Shown here: positions 45,173 to 53,012 of the stretch, one piece after another
Layout: every line of letters starts with the position of its first letter
How positions within the stretch are numbered: the stretch's first letter is position 1
Assembly (NCBI RefSeq): GCF_003369795.1
Contig: NZ_CP026730.1
Span: 5,819,001-5,883,000, forward strand
Origin: Streptomyces sp. CB09001
Lineage (GTDB): Bacteria; Actinomycetota; Actinomycetes; Streptomycetales; Streptomycetaceae
Direction: 5' to 3'
Length of the DNA stretch: 64,000 nucleotides
Notes under the pieces: model-generated
Told to the model about the DNA's origin: nothing
The model's input: the letters and a program-made list of their open reading frames with translations, nothing else
Databases searched by the model: none
Translations under genes and position numbers: made by a program

Positions 45173-46077
45173 GCGTCATCGCGGCCGACCGGAAGCCGGC
45201 CAGTGACCGGAAACCGGCGAGCGACCGCAGGCTGACGAGGGCCGCCGCGAGCAGCGACCGCAGATTCGCGGCGATCTCGCACGCCCTGCTGATCCTGTGG
45301 TCCGTGATCGTGATCGTGCCCATGCTGTGGGTGCTGATGTCGTCGTTCAAATCGACCGGCGAGATCCTTTCGTCGCCGTTCTCGCTGCCGGATCACTGGC
45401 GCTTCGAGAACTACGCGAACGCGTGGACCGACGCGAACATCGGGAAGTACTTCCTGAATTCCGTGATCGTCGTGGTCTCCGCACTGATCCTGGTGATGCT
45501 GCTCGGCGCGATGTGCGCCTACGTTCTCGCCCGGTTCGAGTTCCCCGGACGCCGGCTGATCTACTACGTGATGCTCGCCGGCCTGACCTTCCCGGTTTTC
45601 CTGGCGATCGTTCCGCTCTTCTTCCAGTTGCAGAACTTCGGGCTGCTGAACACGCGTCCCGGACTGATCCTCACCTATGTCGCGTTCGCGCTGCCGTTCA
45701 CGATGTTCTTCCTCTATTCGTTCTTCCGGTCGCTGCCGCACGACGTGTACGAGGCGGCACTGATCGACGGTGCCGGGGACTGGCGGGCGTTCTTCCAGGT
45801 GATGCTGCCGATGGCCCGTCCGGGCATGGCGGCGGTGGCGATCTTCAACTTCCTGGGCCTGTGGAACCAGTTCCTGCTGCCGGTGGCGCTCAACACCGAC
45901 CAGGACAAGTGGGTCCTCACCCAGGGCATGGCCGCCTACGCGTCCTCGCAGGTCTACGACATCGACTACGGTGCGCTGTTCGCGGCCATCGTGATCACGG
46001 TGGTGCCCGTACTGCTCGTGTACTGCGTCTTCCAGCGGCGGATCGCCGGCTCGGTGTCGCAGGGCACCTTCCGCTGA
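45169..46077 (+). CDS. ngcG: ABC permease NgcG
   Basis: This 302-aa MalG-type permease has six helices and the EAA loop VYEAALIDGAGDWRAFFQVMLPMARP. GTG 45,169 overlaps the ngcF stop (GTGA), preceded by GGGAGG. The N-terminus contains a short repeat (SDRKPA twice). A very strong hairpin ends the operon 28 bp later. With NgcE and NgcF it imports GlcNAc and chitobiose released by chitinases such as the one encoded at 51,096. Confidence 0.9.
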   Translation: MSVIAADRKPASDRKPASDRRLTRAAASSDRRFAAISHALLILWSVIVIVPMLWVLMSSFKSTGEILSSPFSLPDHWRFENYANAWTDANIGKYFLNSVIVVVSALILVMLLGAMCAYVLARFEFPGRRLIYYVMLAGLTFPVFLAIVPLFFQLQNFGLLNTRPGLILTYVAFALPFTMFFLYSFFRSLPHDVYEAALIDGAGDWRAFFQVMLPMARPGMAAVAIFNFLGLWNQFLLPVALNTDQDKWVLTQGMAAYASSQVYDIDYGALFAAIVITVVPVLLVYCVFQRRIAGSVSQGTFR

Positions 46078-46104
46078 CGCCCACCGCCGCTCCACCCGTC
46101 GTAC

Positions 46105-46152
46105 GCAGGGGTCCGGTCCCGGAGAGACAGCTCTCCGGGACCGGACCCCTGC
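46105..46152. terminator. Strong terminator after ngcG
   Basis: Arms of 22 bp (46,105-46,126 and 46,131-46,152; centre GGAGAG-ACAG-CTCTCC) pair perfectly. It separates ngcEFG from rok7B7. Confidence 0.95.
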
Positions 46153-46250
46153 GGCGTACCGCCGGTGGTCGGCCGTGGACACGGCCTGGAACCGATTTCT
46201 TTCAAGGGCTTGACGCCACTGGGCGATTCAGCGGAGTTTGGGGTTCATAA

Positions 46251-46260
46251 CTTGTACAAG
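46251..46260. promoter_or_regulatory. Palindrome upstream of rok7B7
   Basis: CTTGTACAAG is a perfect 10-bp palindrome, 49 bp before the rok7B7 start, at or near the expected promoter. It could be an operator for Rok7B7 itself or another dimeric regulator. Confidence 0.45.
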
Positions 46261-46309
46261 GTCTGCATCACACCGGGTGACGCGGACCCAGGGATGAGGG
46301 TGAGAGTCA

Positions 46310-47521
46310 ATGGAGACTCCCGGGTCGCAGTCGTCGCTGCACCGAGCCAACCTGGAACGGGTCGTACGAGCGGTACGGCTCGCCGGTTCGCTCACGCAGG
46401 CGGAGATCGCGAGGACGACGGGGCTGTCCGCGGCCACGGTCTCGAACATCGTCCGGGAACTGAAGGAAGGCGGGACGGTCGTGGTCACGCCCACCTCGGC
46501 GGGCGGCCGCCGGGCCCGCAGCGTCTCGCTCAGCGGGGACGCCGGCATCGTCATCGGCGTGGACTTCGGCCACACCCACCTGCGCGTCGCGGTCGGCAAC
46601 CTCGCCCACCAGGTGCTCGCCGAGGAGTCCGAGCCGCTGGACGTCGACGCCTCCTCGGACCAGGGCTTCGACCGGGCGGAACAGCTGGTCAGCCGGTTGA
46701 TCGCGGCCACCGGCGTGGACCGCGCCAAGATCGCCGGGGTGGGCCTCGGCGTGCCCGGCCCGATCGACGTGGAGTCCGGGACGCTGGGCTCGACCGCCAT
46801 CCTGCCCGGCTGGGGCGGCACCCGGCCCGCCGAGGAGCTGCGGGGGCGGCTCGGCGTGCCGGTGCACGTGGACAACGACGCCAACCTCGGCGCCCTGGGC
46901 GAGCTGGTCTGGGGCAGCGGCCGTGGGGTGCGGGACCTGGCGTACATCAAGGTCGCCAGCGGTGTCGGCGCCGGGCTGGTGATCAACGGGAAGATCTATC
47001 GCGGACCGGGGGGCACAGCGGGCGAAATCGGGCATATCACCCTGGATGAAGCCGGTCCCGTCTGCCGGTGCGGAAACCGGGGTTGCCTGGAGACCTTCGC
47101 GGCCGCACGCTATGTGCTTCCGCTCCTCCAGCCCAGCCACGGCACCGATCTGACGATGGAGGGCGTCGTGCGGCTGGCGCGGGACGGTGACCCCGGTTGC
47201 CGTCGGGTGATCGCCGACGTCGGCCGCCACATCGGCAGTGGAGTCGCCAACCTCTGCAACCTGCTCAACCCGAGCCGCGTCGTCCTCGGCGGCGATCTCG
47301 CCGAGGCCGGCGAGCTGGTGCTCGGGCCGATAAGAGAGTCCGTCGGGCGCTACGCCATCCCCAGTGCGGCGCGGCAGCTCTCCGTGCTTCCCGGGGCCCT
47401 CGGCGGCCGTGCGGAGGTGCTCGGAGCCCTCGCCCTCGCCCTCAGTGAGATGGGCGATTCGACGCTCTTGGACGGGTCTGCGACCGGCGCTCTGCCGGCG
47501 GCCACGCCTGCCTTCACTTAG
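46310..47521 (+). CDS. rok7B7: ROK-family transcriptional regulator Rok7B7
   Basis: This is a 403-aa protein. The N-terminal winged helix (AGSLTQAEIARTTGLSAATV) is fused to a ROK fold with the glycine-rich GVGLGVPGPID segment and the zinc motif GHITLDEAGPVCRCGNRGCLE. Family knowledge: Rok7B7 (SCO6008), located between ngcEFG and xylFGH, is a global regulator of carbon control, xylose uptake and antibiotic production in Streptomyces. The same neighbours are present here, so the assignment is strong. ATG 46,310 opens the frame right after a GAGGGTGAGAG purine-rich site. It probably controls the xylF promoter downstream. Confidence 0.92.
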   Translation: METPGSQSSLHRANLERVVRAVRLAGSLTQAEIARTTGLSAATVSNIVRELKEGGTVVVTPTSAGGRRARSVSLSGDAGIVIGVDFGHTHLRVAVGNLAHQVLAEESEPLDVDASSDQGFDRAEQLVSRLIAATGVDRAKIAGVGLGVPGPIDVESGTLGSTAILPGWGGTRPAEELRGRLGVPVHVDNDANLGALGELVWGSGRGVRDLAYIKVASGVGAGLVINGKIYRGPGGTAGEIGHITLDEAGPVCRCGNRGCLETFAAARYVLPLLQPSHGTDLTMEGVVRLARDGDPGCRRVIADVGRHIGSGVANLCNLLNPSRVVLGGDLAEAGELVLGPIRESVGRYAIPSAARQLSVLPGALGGRAEVLGALALALSEMGDSTLLDGSATGALPAATPAFT

Positions 47522-47642
47522 AGCACGGATGGCACCGTTGTCATCTCGTTAAGGATTTACTTCTTGACGTCGCACGTGTGGCCGAGTTGACTTCCAGCCA
47601 CCTCGGCCGCAACGACGCGGCCTCGTCAGGGAGGTTTGTGAA

Positions 47643-48758
47643 GTGAACACGCGTATGCGTCGTGCCGCCGTTGCCGTTGCCACCACCGCGATGGCCGTCT
47701 CGCTCGCCGCCTGTGGCAGTGCCAAGGAGTCCGACGGCGGCAGCGACTCGTCCGACTCGGCGGCGAAGAAGGGCGACGACATCAAGGTCGGTCTGCTCCT
47801 TCCCGAGAACCAGACCGCGCGGTACGAGAAGTTCGACAAGCCCATGATCGAGAAGAAGGTCAAGGAGCTCACGAACAACAAGGGCGAGGTCGTCTACGCC
47901 AACGCCAAGCAGGACGCCAGCCTGCAGAACCAGCAGGTCGACACGATGGTCACCAACAAGGTCGACGTGATGATCGTCGACGCGGTGGACTACAAGGCCA
48001 TCGCGGGCTCGGTGAAGAAGGCCCACGACGCCGGTATCAAGGTCGTCGCCTTCGACCGCCTGGCCGAGGGCCCGATCGACGCCTACACCTCGTTCGACAA
48101 CGTCACCGTCGGCAAGACGCAGGGCGAGGCGCTCCTGAAGGCGCTGGGCGACAAGGCCAAGGACAGCCAGATCGTCATGATGAACGGGTCCTCCACCGAC
48201 CCGAACGCCGCCCAGTTCAAGGAGGGCGCCCACTCCGTCCTCGACGGCAAGGTGAAGATCGGCCGCGAGTACGACACCAAGGAGTGGAAGCCGGAGAACG
48301 CCAACGCCAACATGGAAGCGGCGATCTCCGCACTCGGCAAGGACAAGATCGACGCCGTCTACTCCGCCAACGACGGCATGGCGGGCGGTTCCATCACCGC
48401 CCTGAAGCGGGCCGGCATCGCGGACATCCCGGTCACCGGGCAGGACGCCGAACTCGCGGGTGTGCAGCGCATCGTCACCGGTGAGCAGTACATGAGCGTC
48501 TTCAAGTCCTACCCGAAGGAGGCCGAGACCGCGGCCGAGATGGCCGTCGCGCTGGCGAAGGGCGAGTCGCTCGACTCCATCGCCAACGACAAGGTCGACA
48601 GCGCCACCACCAAGGGCGTCCCCGCGGTCATCGTCCCGGTCGTCTCGCTGACCAAGGACAACATCAAGGAGACCGTCATCAAGGACGGCTTCTACACGAT
48701 CGACGAGATCTGCACGGACAAGTACAAGGCCGCCTGCGACAAGATCGGCCTCAAGTAA
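47643..48758 (+). CDS. xylF: Xylose-binding lipoprotein XylF
   Basis: This 371-aa periplasmic-binding-protein-fold receptor (type 1) has lipobox LAAC (Cys24), then KVGLLLPENQTARYEKFDKPM, KVVAFDRLAEGP, YSANDGMAGGSITAL and VTGQDAEL, all typical of XylF-like D-xylose receptors. GTG 47,643 follows AGGGAGG. The 121-bp gap after rok7B7 contains TTGACG and TTGACT elements that may be part of its promoter and the Rok7B7 target. It delivers xylose to XylG/XylH. Confidence 0.92.
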   Translation: MNTRMRRAAVAVATTAMAVSLAACGSAKESDGGSDSSDSAAKKGDDIKVGLLLPENQTARYEKFDKPMIEKKVKELTNNKGEVVYANAKQDASLQNQQVDTMVTNKVDVMIVDAVDYKAIAGSVKKAHDAGIKVVAFDRLAEGPIDAYTSFDNVTVGKTQGEALLKALGDKAKDSQIVMMNGSSTDPNAAQFKEGAHSVLDGKVKIGREYDTKEWKPENANANMEAAISALGKDKIDAVYSANDGMAGGSITALKRAGIADIPVTGQDAELAGVQRIVTGEQYMSVFKSYPKEAETAAEMAVALAKGESLDSIANDKVDSATTKGVPAVIVPVVSLTKDNIKETVIKDGFYTIDEICTDKYKAACDKIGLK

Positions 48759-48812
48759 GCGGACCCGCGTCCCGGGCCGACTGAGCCGCCCGGGACCGGC
48801 CGCCCCAGCTCC

Positions 48813-48860
48813 TCCGGCGCCCCGCACTCATCAGCCCCGCAAGCTACGCGGGGCGCCGGA
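48813..48860 (+). terminator. Intercistronic hairpin between xylF and xylG
   Basis: A 13-bp perfect stem TCCGGCGCCCCGC (48,813-48,825) / GCGGGGCGCCGGA (48,848-48,860) lies in the 160-bp gap. A smaller CCCGGG-based stem precedes it. It probably stabilises or truncates the transcript so that the receptor is made in excess over the transporter core. Confidence 0.75.
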
Positions 48861-48925
48861 CGGAACACCCCCCAATACTTCTGCACAACCTCCCGCCGGG
48901 TCAGGCGGCGAAGGAGATGGTTCAC

Positions 48926-49708
48926 GTGTCCGCTACGCCCGTGCTGGCGTTGCGCGGGGTCTCCAAGCGATTCGGTGCCGTCCAGGCGCTCACCGACGTC
49001 GAGCTTGAGGTCCACGCCGGTGAGGTGGTCGCCCTGGTGGGCGACAACGGCGCCGGAAAGTCCACGCTGGTCAAGACGATCGCCGGCGTGCACCCCATCG
49101 ATGAGGGCGCCATCGAGTGGGACGGCAGGTCCGTCTCGATCAACAGGCCGCACGACGCCCAGAGCCTCGGCATCGCGACCGTCTACCAGGACCTCGCGCT
49201 GTGCGACAACATCGACGTCGTCGGCAACCTCTACCTGGGCCGGGAGATCCGCAGGCGCGGCGTCCTGGACGAGGTGGAGATGGAGCGCCGCTCCCGCGAG
49301 CTCCTCGACACGCTGTCCATCCGCATACCGAGCGTCCGCATCCCGATCGCCTCGCTCTCCGGCGGTCAGCGCCAGGTGGTGGCGATCGCCCGGTCCATGC
49401 TCGGCGAGCCCAAGCTGGTCATCCTCGACGAGCCCACCGCCGCCCTCGGCGTCGAGCAGACCGCGCAGGTCCTCGACCTCGTGGAGCGGCTGCGCGAGCG
49501 CGGCCACGCCGTCATCCTCATCAGCCACAACATGGCTGACGTCAAGGCGGTCGCCGACAAGGTCGCCGTCCTGCGCCTCGGGCGCAACAACGGCGTCTTC
49601 GAGGTCAAGTCGACCTCGCAGGAAGAGATCATCTCCGCCATCACGGGCGCCACGGAGAACGCCGTGACCCGTCGTGCGGCGCGCACCAATGGGGAGATCA
49701 AGAAGTGA
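48926..49708 (+). CDS. xylG: Xylose ABC transporter ATPase XylG (single-domain form)
   Basis: This 260-aa ATP-binding protein has Walker A GDNGAGKST, signature LSGGQRQ, Walker B LVILDEP and the switch His in LISHN. Enteric XylG has two such domains in about 510 residues. Here there is only one complete domain, so the working transporter would need a homodimer. GTG 48,926 lies 9 nt after AAGGAG. ATG 48,917 is in frame but touches the ribosome site. The GTGA overlap with xylH shows coupling. Confidence 0.9.
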   Translation: MSATPVLALRGVSKRFGAVQALTDVELEVHAGEVVALVGDNGAGKSTLVKTIAGVHPIDEGAIEWDGRSVSINRPHDAQSLGIATVYQDLALCDNIDVVGNLYLGREIRRRGVLDEVEMERRSRELLDTLSIRIPSVRIPIASLSGGQRQVVAIARSMLGEPKLVILDEPTAALGVEQTAQVLDLVERLRERGHAVILISHNMADVKAVADKVAVLRLGRNNGVFEVKSTSQEEIISAITGATENAVTRRAARTNGEIKK

Positions 49709-50997
49709 GCATCGACAAGACCTCCACCCCCGCCGAGGACCAGGCGGTGGAGAACCCCGCCGCGGCCGCCGGCGCCGCCGCCGCGGTCGACCCGCGGCTG
49801 CTGGTGCGCGAGCAGGGCCTCGCGGGCTACCTGAGCGAGTTCAAGCGGAAGATGAAGGCCGGTGACCTCGGGTCCATCCCGGTCGTCGTCGGACTGCTGA
49901 TCATCTGGGCCATCTTCACCAGCCTGAACTCCAACTTCCTCACCGCCGGCAACTTCTCCGACATGTCGGTCGCCATGGTCGGCACCGGCATGATCGCCGT
50001 CGGTATCGTCTTCGTCCTGCTGCTCGGCGAGATCGACCTGTCGGTCGGCTCGGTCAGCGGTGTCGCGGGCGCCACCTTCGCGGTGCTGAGCGTCACGCAC
50101 GGGATGAACGAGTGGCTCGCCCTGCTGCTGTCCGTCCTCACCGGCACCGTGGCCGGTGCCATCCACGGCTTCGTCTTCGCCCGCATCGGCGTGCCGGCCT
50201 TCGCCGTGACGCTGGCCGGACTGCTGTTCTGGCAGGGCTTCATGCTGCAGATCCTGGGCAGCAACGGCACGATCAACCTCGACTCCGAGGGCATCGTCGT
50301 CAAGATGACCAGCTACTACTTCAGCGACGTGGCCGCTGCCTACGGCCTGGCGGTCGTCGTGACCGCGGGGTACTTCCTCAGCGCGTTCTTCGACAGCCGG
50401 CGCCGCGAGGCCGCCGGGGTGCCCTCCCGGCCGCTGAACGAGATCATCGTGCGTACGGTGCTGCTGGCGATCCTGGCGTTCGTCGTGGCGATCGTCTTCA
50501 ACCAGTACAAGGGCCTGCCGCTGGCCGTGGTGATCTTCCTGGCGTTCCTGCTGCTCACGGACTTCGTCCTGCGCCGCACCGCCTACGGTCGCAAGATCTT
50601 CGCCCTCGGTGGCAGCGTCGAGGCGTCCCGCCGCGCCGGCATCAACGTGGAGCTGATCCGGATCTCGGTCTTCGCGATCGCCGGCGGCTTCGCCGCGATA
50701 GGCGGCCTCTTCGTGGCCTCGAAGATCGCCGCCGCCAACCAGGGCGCGGGTACCGGTGAGTTCCTGATGAACGTCATCGCCGCGGCCGTGATCGGCGGCA
50801 CGTCCCTGTTCGGCGGCCGCGGCCGCACCTGGGACGCGCTGCTCGGTGTGATGGTCATCGTCTCGATCCAGTACGGACTGGCCCTGGAGGGCATCGCCTC
50901 GCCGGTCCAGTACATGATCACCGGTGGTGTGCTGCTGGCGACGGTCGTCATCGACGCGATCACCCGCAAGACGCAGAAGACGGCCGGCCGCGCGTAG
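49705..50997 (+). CDS. xylH: Xylose ABC transporter permease XylH
   Basis: This 430-aa membrane protein of the ribose/xylose permease family has about ten helices after a 60-residue cytoplasmic N-terminus. Characteristic motifs are GEIDLSVGSVSGVAGA, GVPAFAVTLAGLLFWQG and GGTSLFGGRGRTWDALLGVMV. GTG 49,705 overlaps the xylG stop. It forms the membrane channel with XylG and XylF and ends at a long hairpin convergent with the chitinase gene. Confidence 0.93.
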   Translation: MSIDKTSTPAEDQAVENPAAAAGAAAAVDPRLLVREQGLAGYLSEFKRKMKAGDLGSIPVVVGLLIIWAIFTSLNSNFLTAGNFSDMSVAMVGTGMIAVGIVFVLLLGEIDLSVGSVSGVAGATFAVLSVTHGMNEWLALLLSVLTGTVAGAIHGFVFARIGVPAFAVTLAGLLFWQGFMLQILGSNGTINLDSEGIVVKMTSYYFSDVAAAYGLAVVVTAGYFLSAFFDSRRREAAGVPSRPLNEIIVRTVLLAILAFVVAIVFNQYKGLPLAVVIFLAFLLLTDFVLRRTAYGRKIFALGGSVEASRRAGINVELIRISVFAIAGGFAAIGGLFVASKIAAANQGAGTGEFLMNVIAAAVIGGTSLFGGRGRTWDALLGVMVIVSIQYGLALEGIASPVQYMITGGVLLATVVIDAITRKTQKTAGRA

Positions 50998-51020
50998 CAA
51001 GCCGCCGCACGGCCGACGAC

Positions 51021-51065
51021 GGTCCGCCCGCCCGCCCAGCTGAGCCCTGGGCCGGCGGGCGGACC
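51021..51065. terminator. Bidirectional terminator between xylH and the chitinase gene
   Basis: Outer arms GGTCCGCCCGCC (51,021-51,032) and GGCGGGCGGACC (51,054-51,065) pair perfectly, with a nested GCCCAG/CTGGGC stem in the loop. Confidence 0.92.
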
Positions 51066-51095
51066 GCTGTGTCGCGTCAGTACGCCCCGCTCACG

Positions 51096-52619
51096 TCAGC
51101 AGGCGCCGAGGTCCTGCCAGACGCCCCACTGGCCGGTGGTCCCGGGCTCCTCGCCGGTCGTCCACCACTTGGCCTTCCAGGTGTGCCCCTCGTGGGAGAC
51201 CTGCTGCCCGCCGGTGTAGATCGCGCCCGAGTTCCACGGGGCGGCCGTGCACTGGCTGCCGTTGCCGCCGGTGACGGTCAGCGCGTACGTGGTGCTGTGG
51301 CTGCCGGACGGGCTGGTGCCGGTGACCGTGACGGAGTAGGTGCCCGAGACGGCCCGGTCGGTGGTGGCGAGGGTGAGCGTCGACTGCCCGCCCGCCGTGA
51401 CCGAGGCGGGGCTGAACGACGCGGTGACGCCCGCCGGTACCCCGCTCGCCCTGAGCTGCACCGTCTCCGCCGCGCCCGACTTCACCGCGGTCTTCACGGT
51501 GGTGCTGGCCGAGGCGCCCGCGGTCACCGTGCCGGAGGCCGGGGTGGCGGCGAGGGAGAAGTCGTTCTCCGGGGCGGTGCTGCCACTGGTGAAGGGCGCG
51601 AAGATGTGCGAGAAGTCCCAGGTGTTCTGCTGGATGCCGGAGCAGTTGTCGGCCGCGCCGCCGCCCGCGCAGCTCCCGTTGTCCCGCTGGAGCGCCCAGA
51701 AGGAGAGCGTGTTGATGCCCTGGTCCAGGGCCCAGTCGTAGACCGTGCGGGCGTTGGCCAGGGTGAAGGTCTCCGCCGGTCCGAAGTCGTCGACGCCGAT
51801 CATCTCGATGACGCCGATCATGTGCCACAGCTCGGCCGAGGACTTGTCCGGGTAGAGCCGGGCCAGCACGTCGTGCAGACCCTGGGTCGCCGTCCGGGTG
51901 TCCCGGGCCATGTCGTGCTGCTGGTTGTCGTAGTAGTCGAACGTCATGAGGTTCACGACGTCGACCTCGGTGCCGTTCGCCACGGCGTTCTCGAGCAGGG
52001 CGACTCCGTTGCTCGCCAGGCCGCGGGTGGTCGTGGGCAGGGTGTAGGAGATCTCGATGTCGCGGCCGTTGTCGGCGGCCCAGTCCTGGACCAGCTTGAT
52101 CGCCTTGTTGCGGCGGTCGATGCCGGCGGTGTTGTCCAGCGCGTCGATCTCGATGTCCATGTCGAGCCGGCTGACGTCGTAGGTCGTGATGACCTTCTCG
52201 TAGGCCGCGGCGATCTGCTGGACGTCCGTGCAGCTGTCGGCGATCTCGGTGCCGGTGGTGTCGGCCGTGTAGCCGCCGAACGAGGGGATGACGTCGCCCC
52301 CGTTCGCCTGGATGGTGTCGAAGTCCGCGCCGAAGGTCGACTGGGCGATCGGCATCGACGTGTCGCCGTTCCAGTACGGCGTGCAGGAACCCGGGGTCGC
52401 CGTCTGGAGGAAGGCCATGGTGAGGTGCTTGGCACCCGACTGGGCGGCCAGCGCGGCCGGGCTCTCGCCGGTCCAGGCCTCGAAGTACGGCGCGAAGACC
52501 CGGTCCGGCAGCGGGGTCGCCGCCTGGGCCGCGCCGGTGCCGGACAGGGCGAGGCCCACCGCGGCCACGGTGGTGGCGGCCGCGGTGAGGGCCGCCCGGA
52601 TGGAACGCATGCGTCTCAT
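51096..52619 (-). CDS. Secreted GH18 chitinase with C-terminal chitin-binding domain
   Basis: This 507-aa protein has a signal peptide (about 1-33, ending GAAQA), a GH18 catalytic barrel (about 35-330) with SRLDMDIEIDA supplying the D-x-D-x-E acid, and VVNLMTFDYYD. A beta-sandwich linker domain (about 345-445) and a C-terminal CBM5/12 (VSHEGHTWKAKWW, GEEPGTTGQWGVWQDLG) follow. ATG 52,619 is chosen because the frame further upstream is antisense to dxs. Two DasR-type operators lie 97-124 bp upstream. It hydrolyses chitin outside the cell, feeding ngcEFG. A relic of the same CBM type occurs at 13,190. Confidence 0.94.
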   Translation of the reverse strand: MRRMRSIRAALTAAATTVAAVGLALSGTGAAQAATPLPDRVFAPYFEAWTGESPAALAAQSGAKHLTMAFLQTATPGSCTPYWNGDTSMPIAQSTFGADFDTIQANGGDVIPSFGGYTADTTGTEIADSCTDVQQIAAAYEKVITTYDVSRLDMDIEIDALDNTAGIDRRNKAIKLVQDWAADNGRDIEISYTLPTTTRGLASNGVALLENAVANGTEVDVVNLMTFDYYDNQQHDMARDTRTATQGLHDVLARLYPDKSSAELWHMIGVIEMIGVDDFGPAETFTLANARTVYDWALDQGINTLSFWALQRDNGSCAGGGAADNCSGIQQNTWDFSHIFAPFTSGSTAPENDFSLAATPASGTVTAGASASTTVKTAVKSGAAETVQLRASGVPAGVTASFSPASVTAGGQSTLTLATTDRAVSGTYSVTVTGTSPSGSHSTTYALTVTGGNGSQCTAAPWNSGAIYTGGQQVSHEGHTWKAKWWTTGEEPGTTGQWGVWQDLGAC

Positions 52620-52715
52620 GTCAGTCCCGGTGTGTGTGGGGTGGAACGTCGATTCCCGTGCTGTGCTGGGGTGTTGCCGGGTACGGGGATATCGCCGGAC
52701 CGACGGGGGACGCAA

Positions 52716-52743
52716 TGGTCTGGACCAGAATGGGACTAGACCA
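52716..52743 (-). promoter_or_regulatory. Tandem DasR-type operators (dre) of the chitinase gene
   Basis: On the coding (minus) strand, TGGTCTAGTCCCA and TGGTCCAGACCA lie 3-4 bp apart. Both match the DasR core TGGTCTAGACCA and the known 12-bp repeats of Streptomyces chitinase promoters. They predict repression relieved by glucosamine-6-phosphate. Confidence 0.85.
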
Positions 52744-53012
52744 ATTCGCGGGACCGGGCGCCCCCCGGCCTGCACACCGTGCGCGCCGTGGACTGGACCA
52801 CCCGGGTAAAGGTGTCCCCAAGCCGGGCTCTCCCCGGGCCGGGAGGACGCCGGGCCGGACGAGGGACACCGGGCCGCCGGGAAGACGTAGAACGGCCCGC
52901 CCATGGGTAAGGCCGAACGCGTGACGTACGACGCACCGCCCGGACACGTTCCGCCGGAGCGGAACATTAGACTCGACGAGCCCGGCAACAGCTCTACTGC
53001 AAGGAGGCACGG

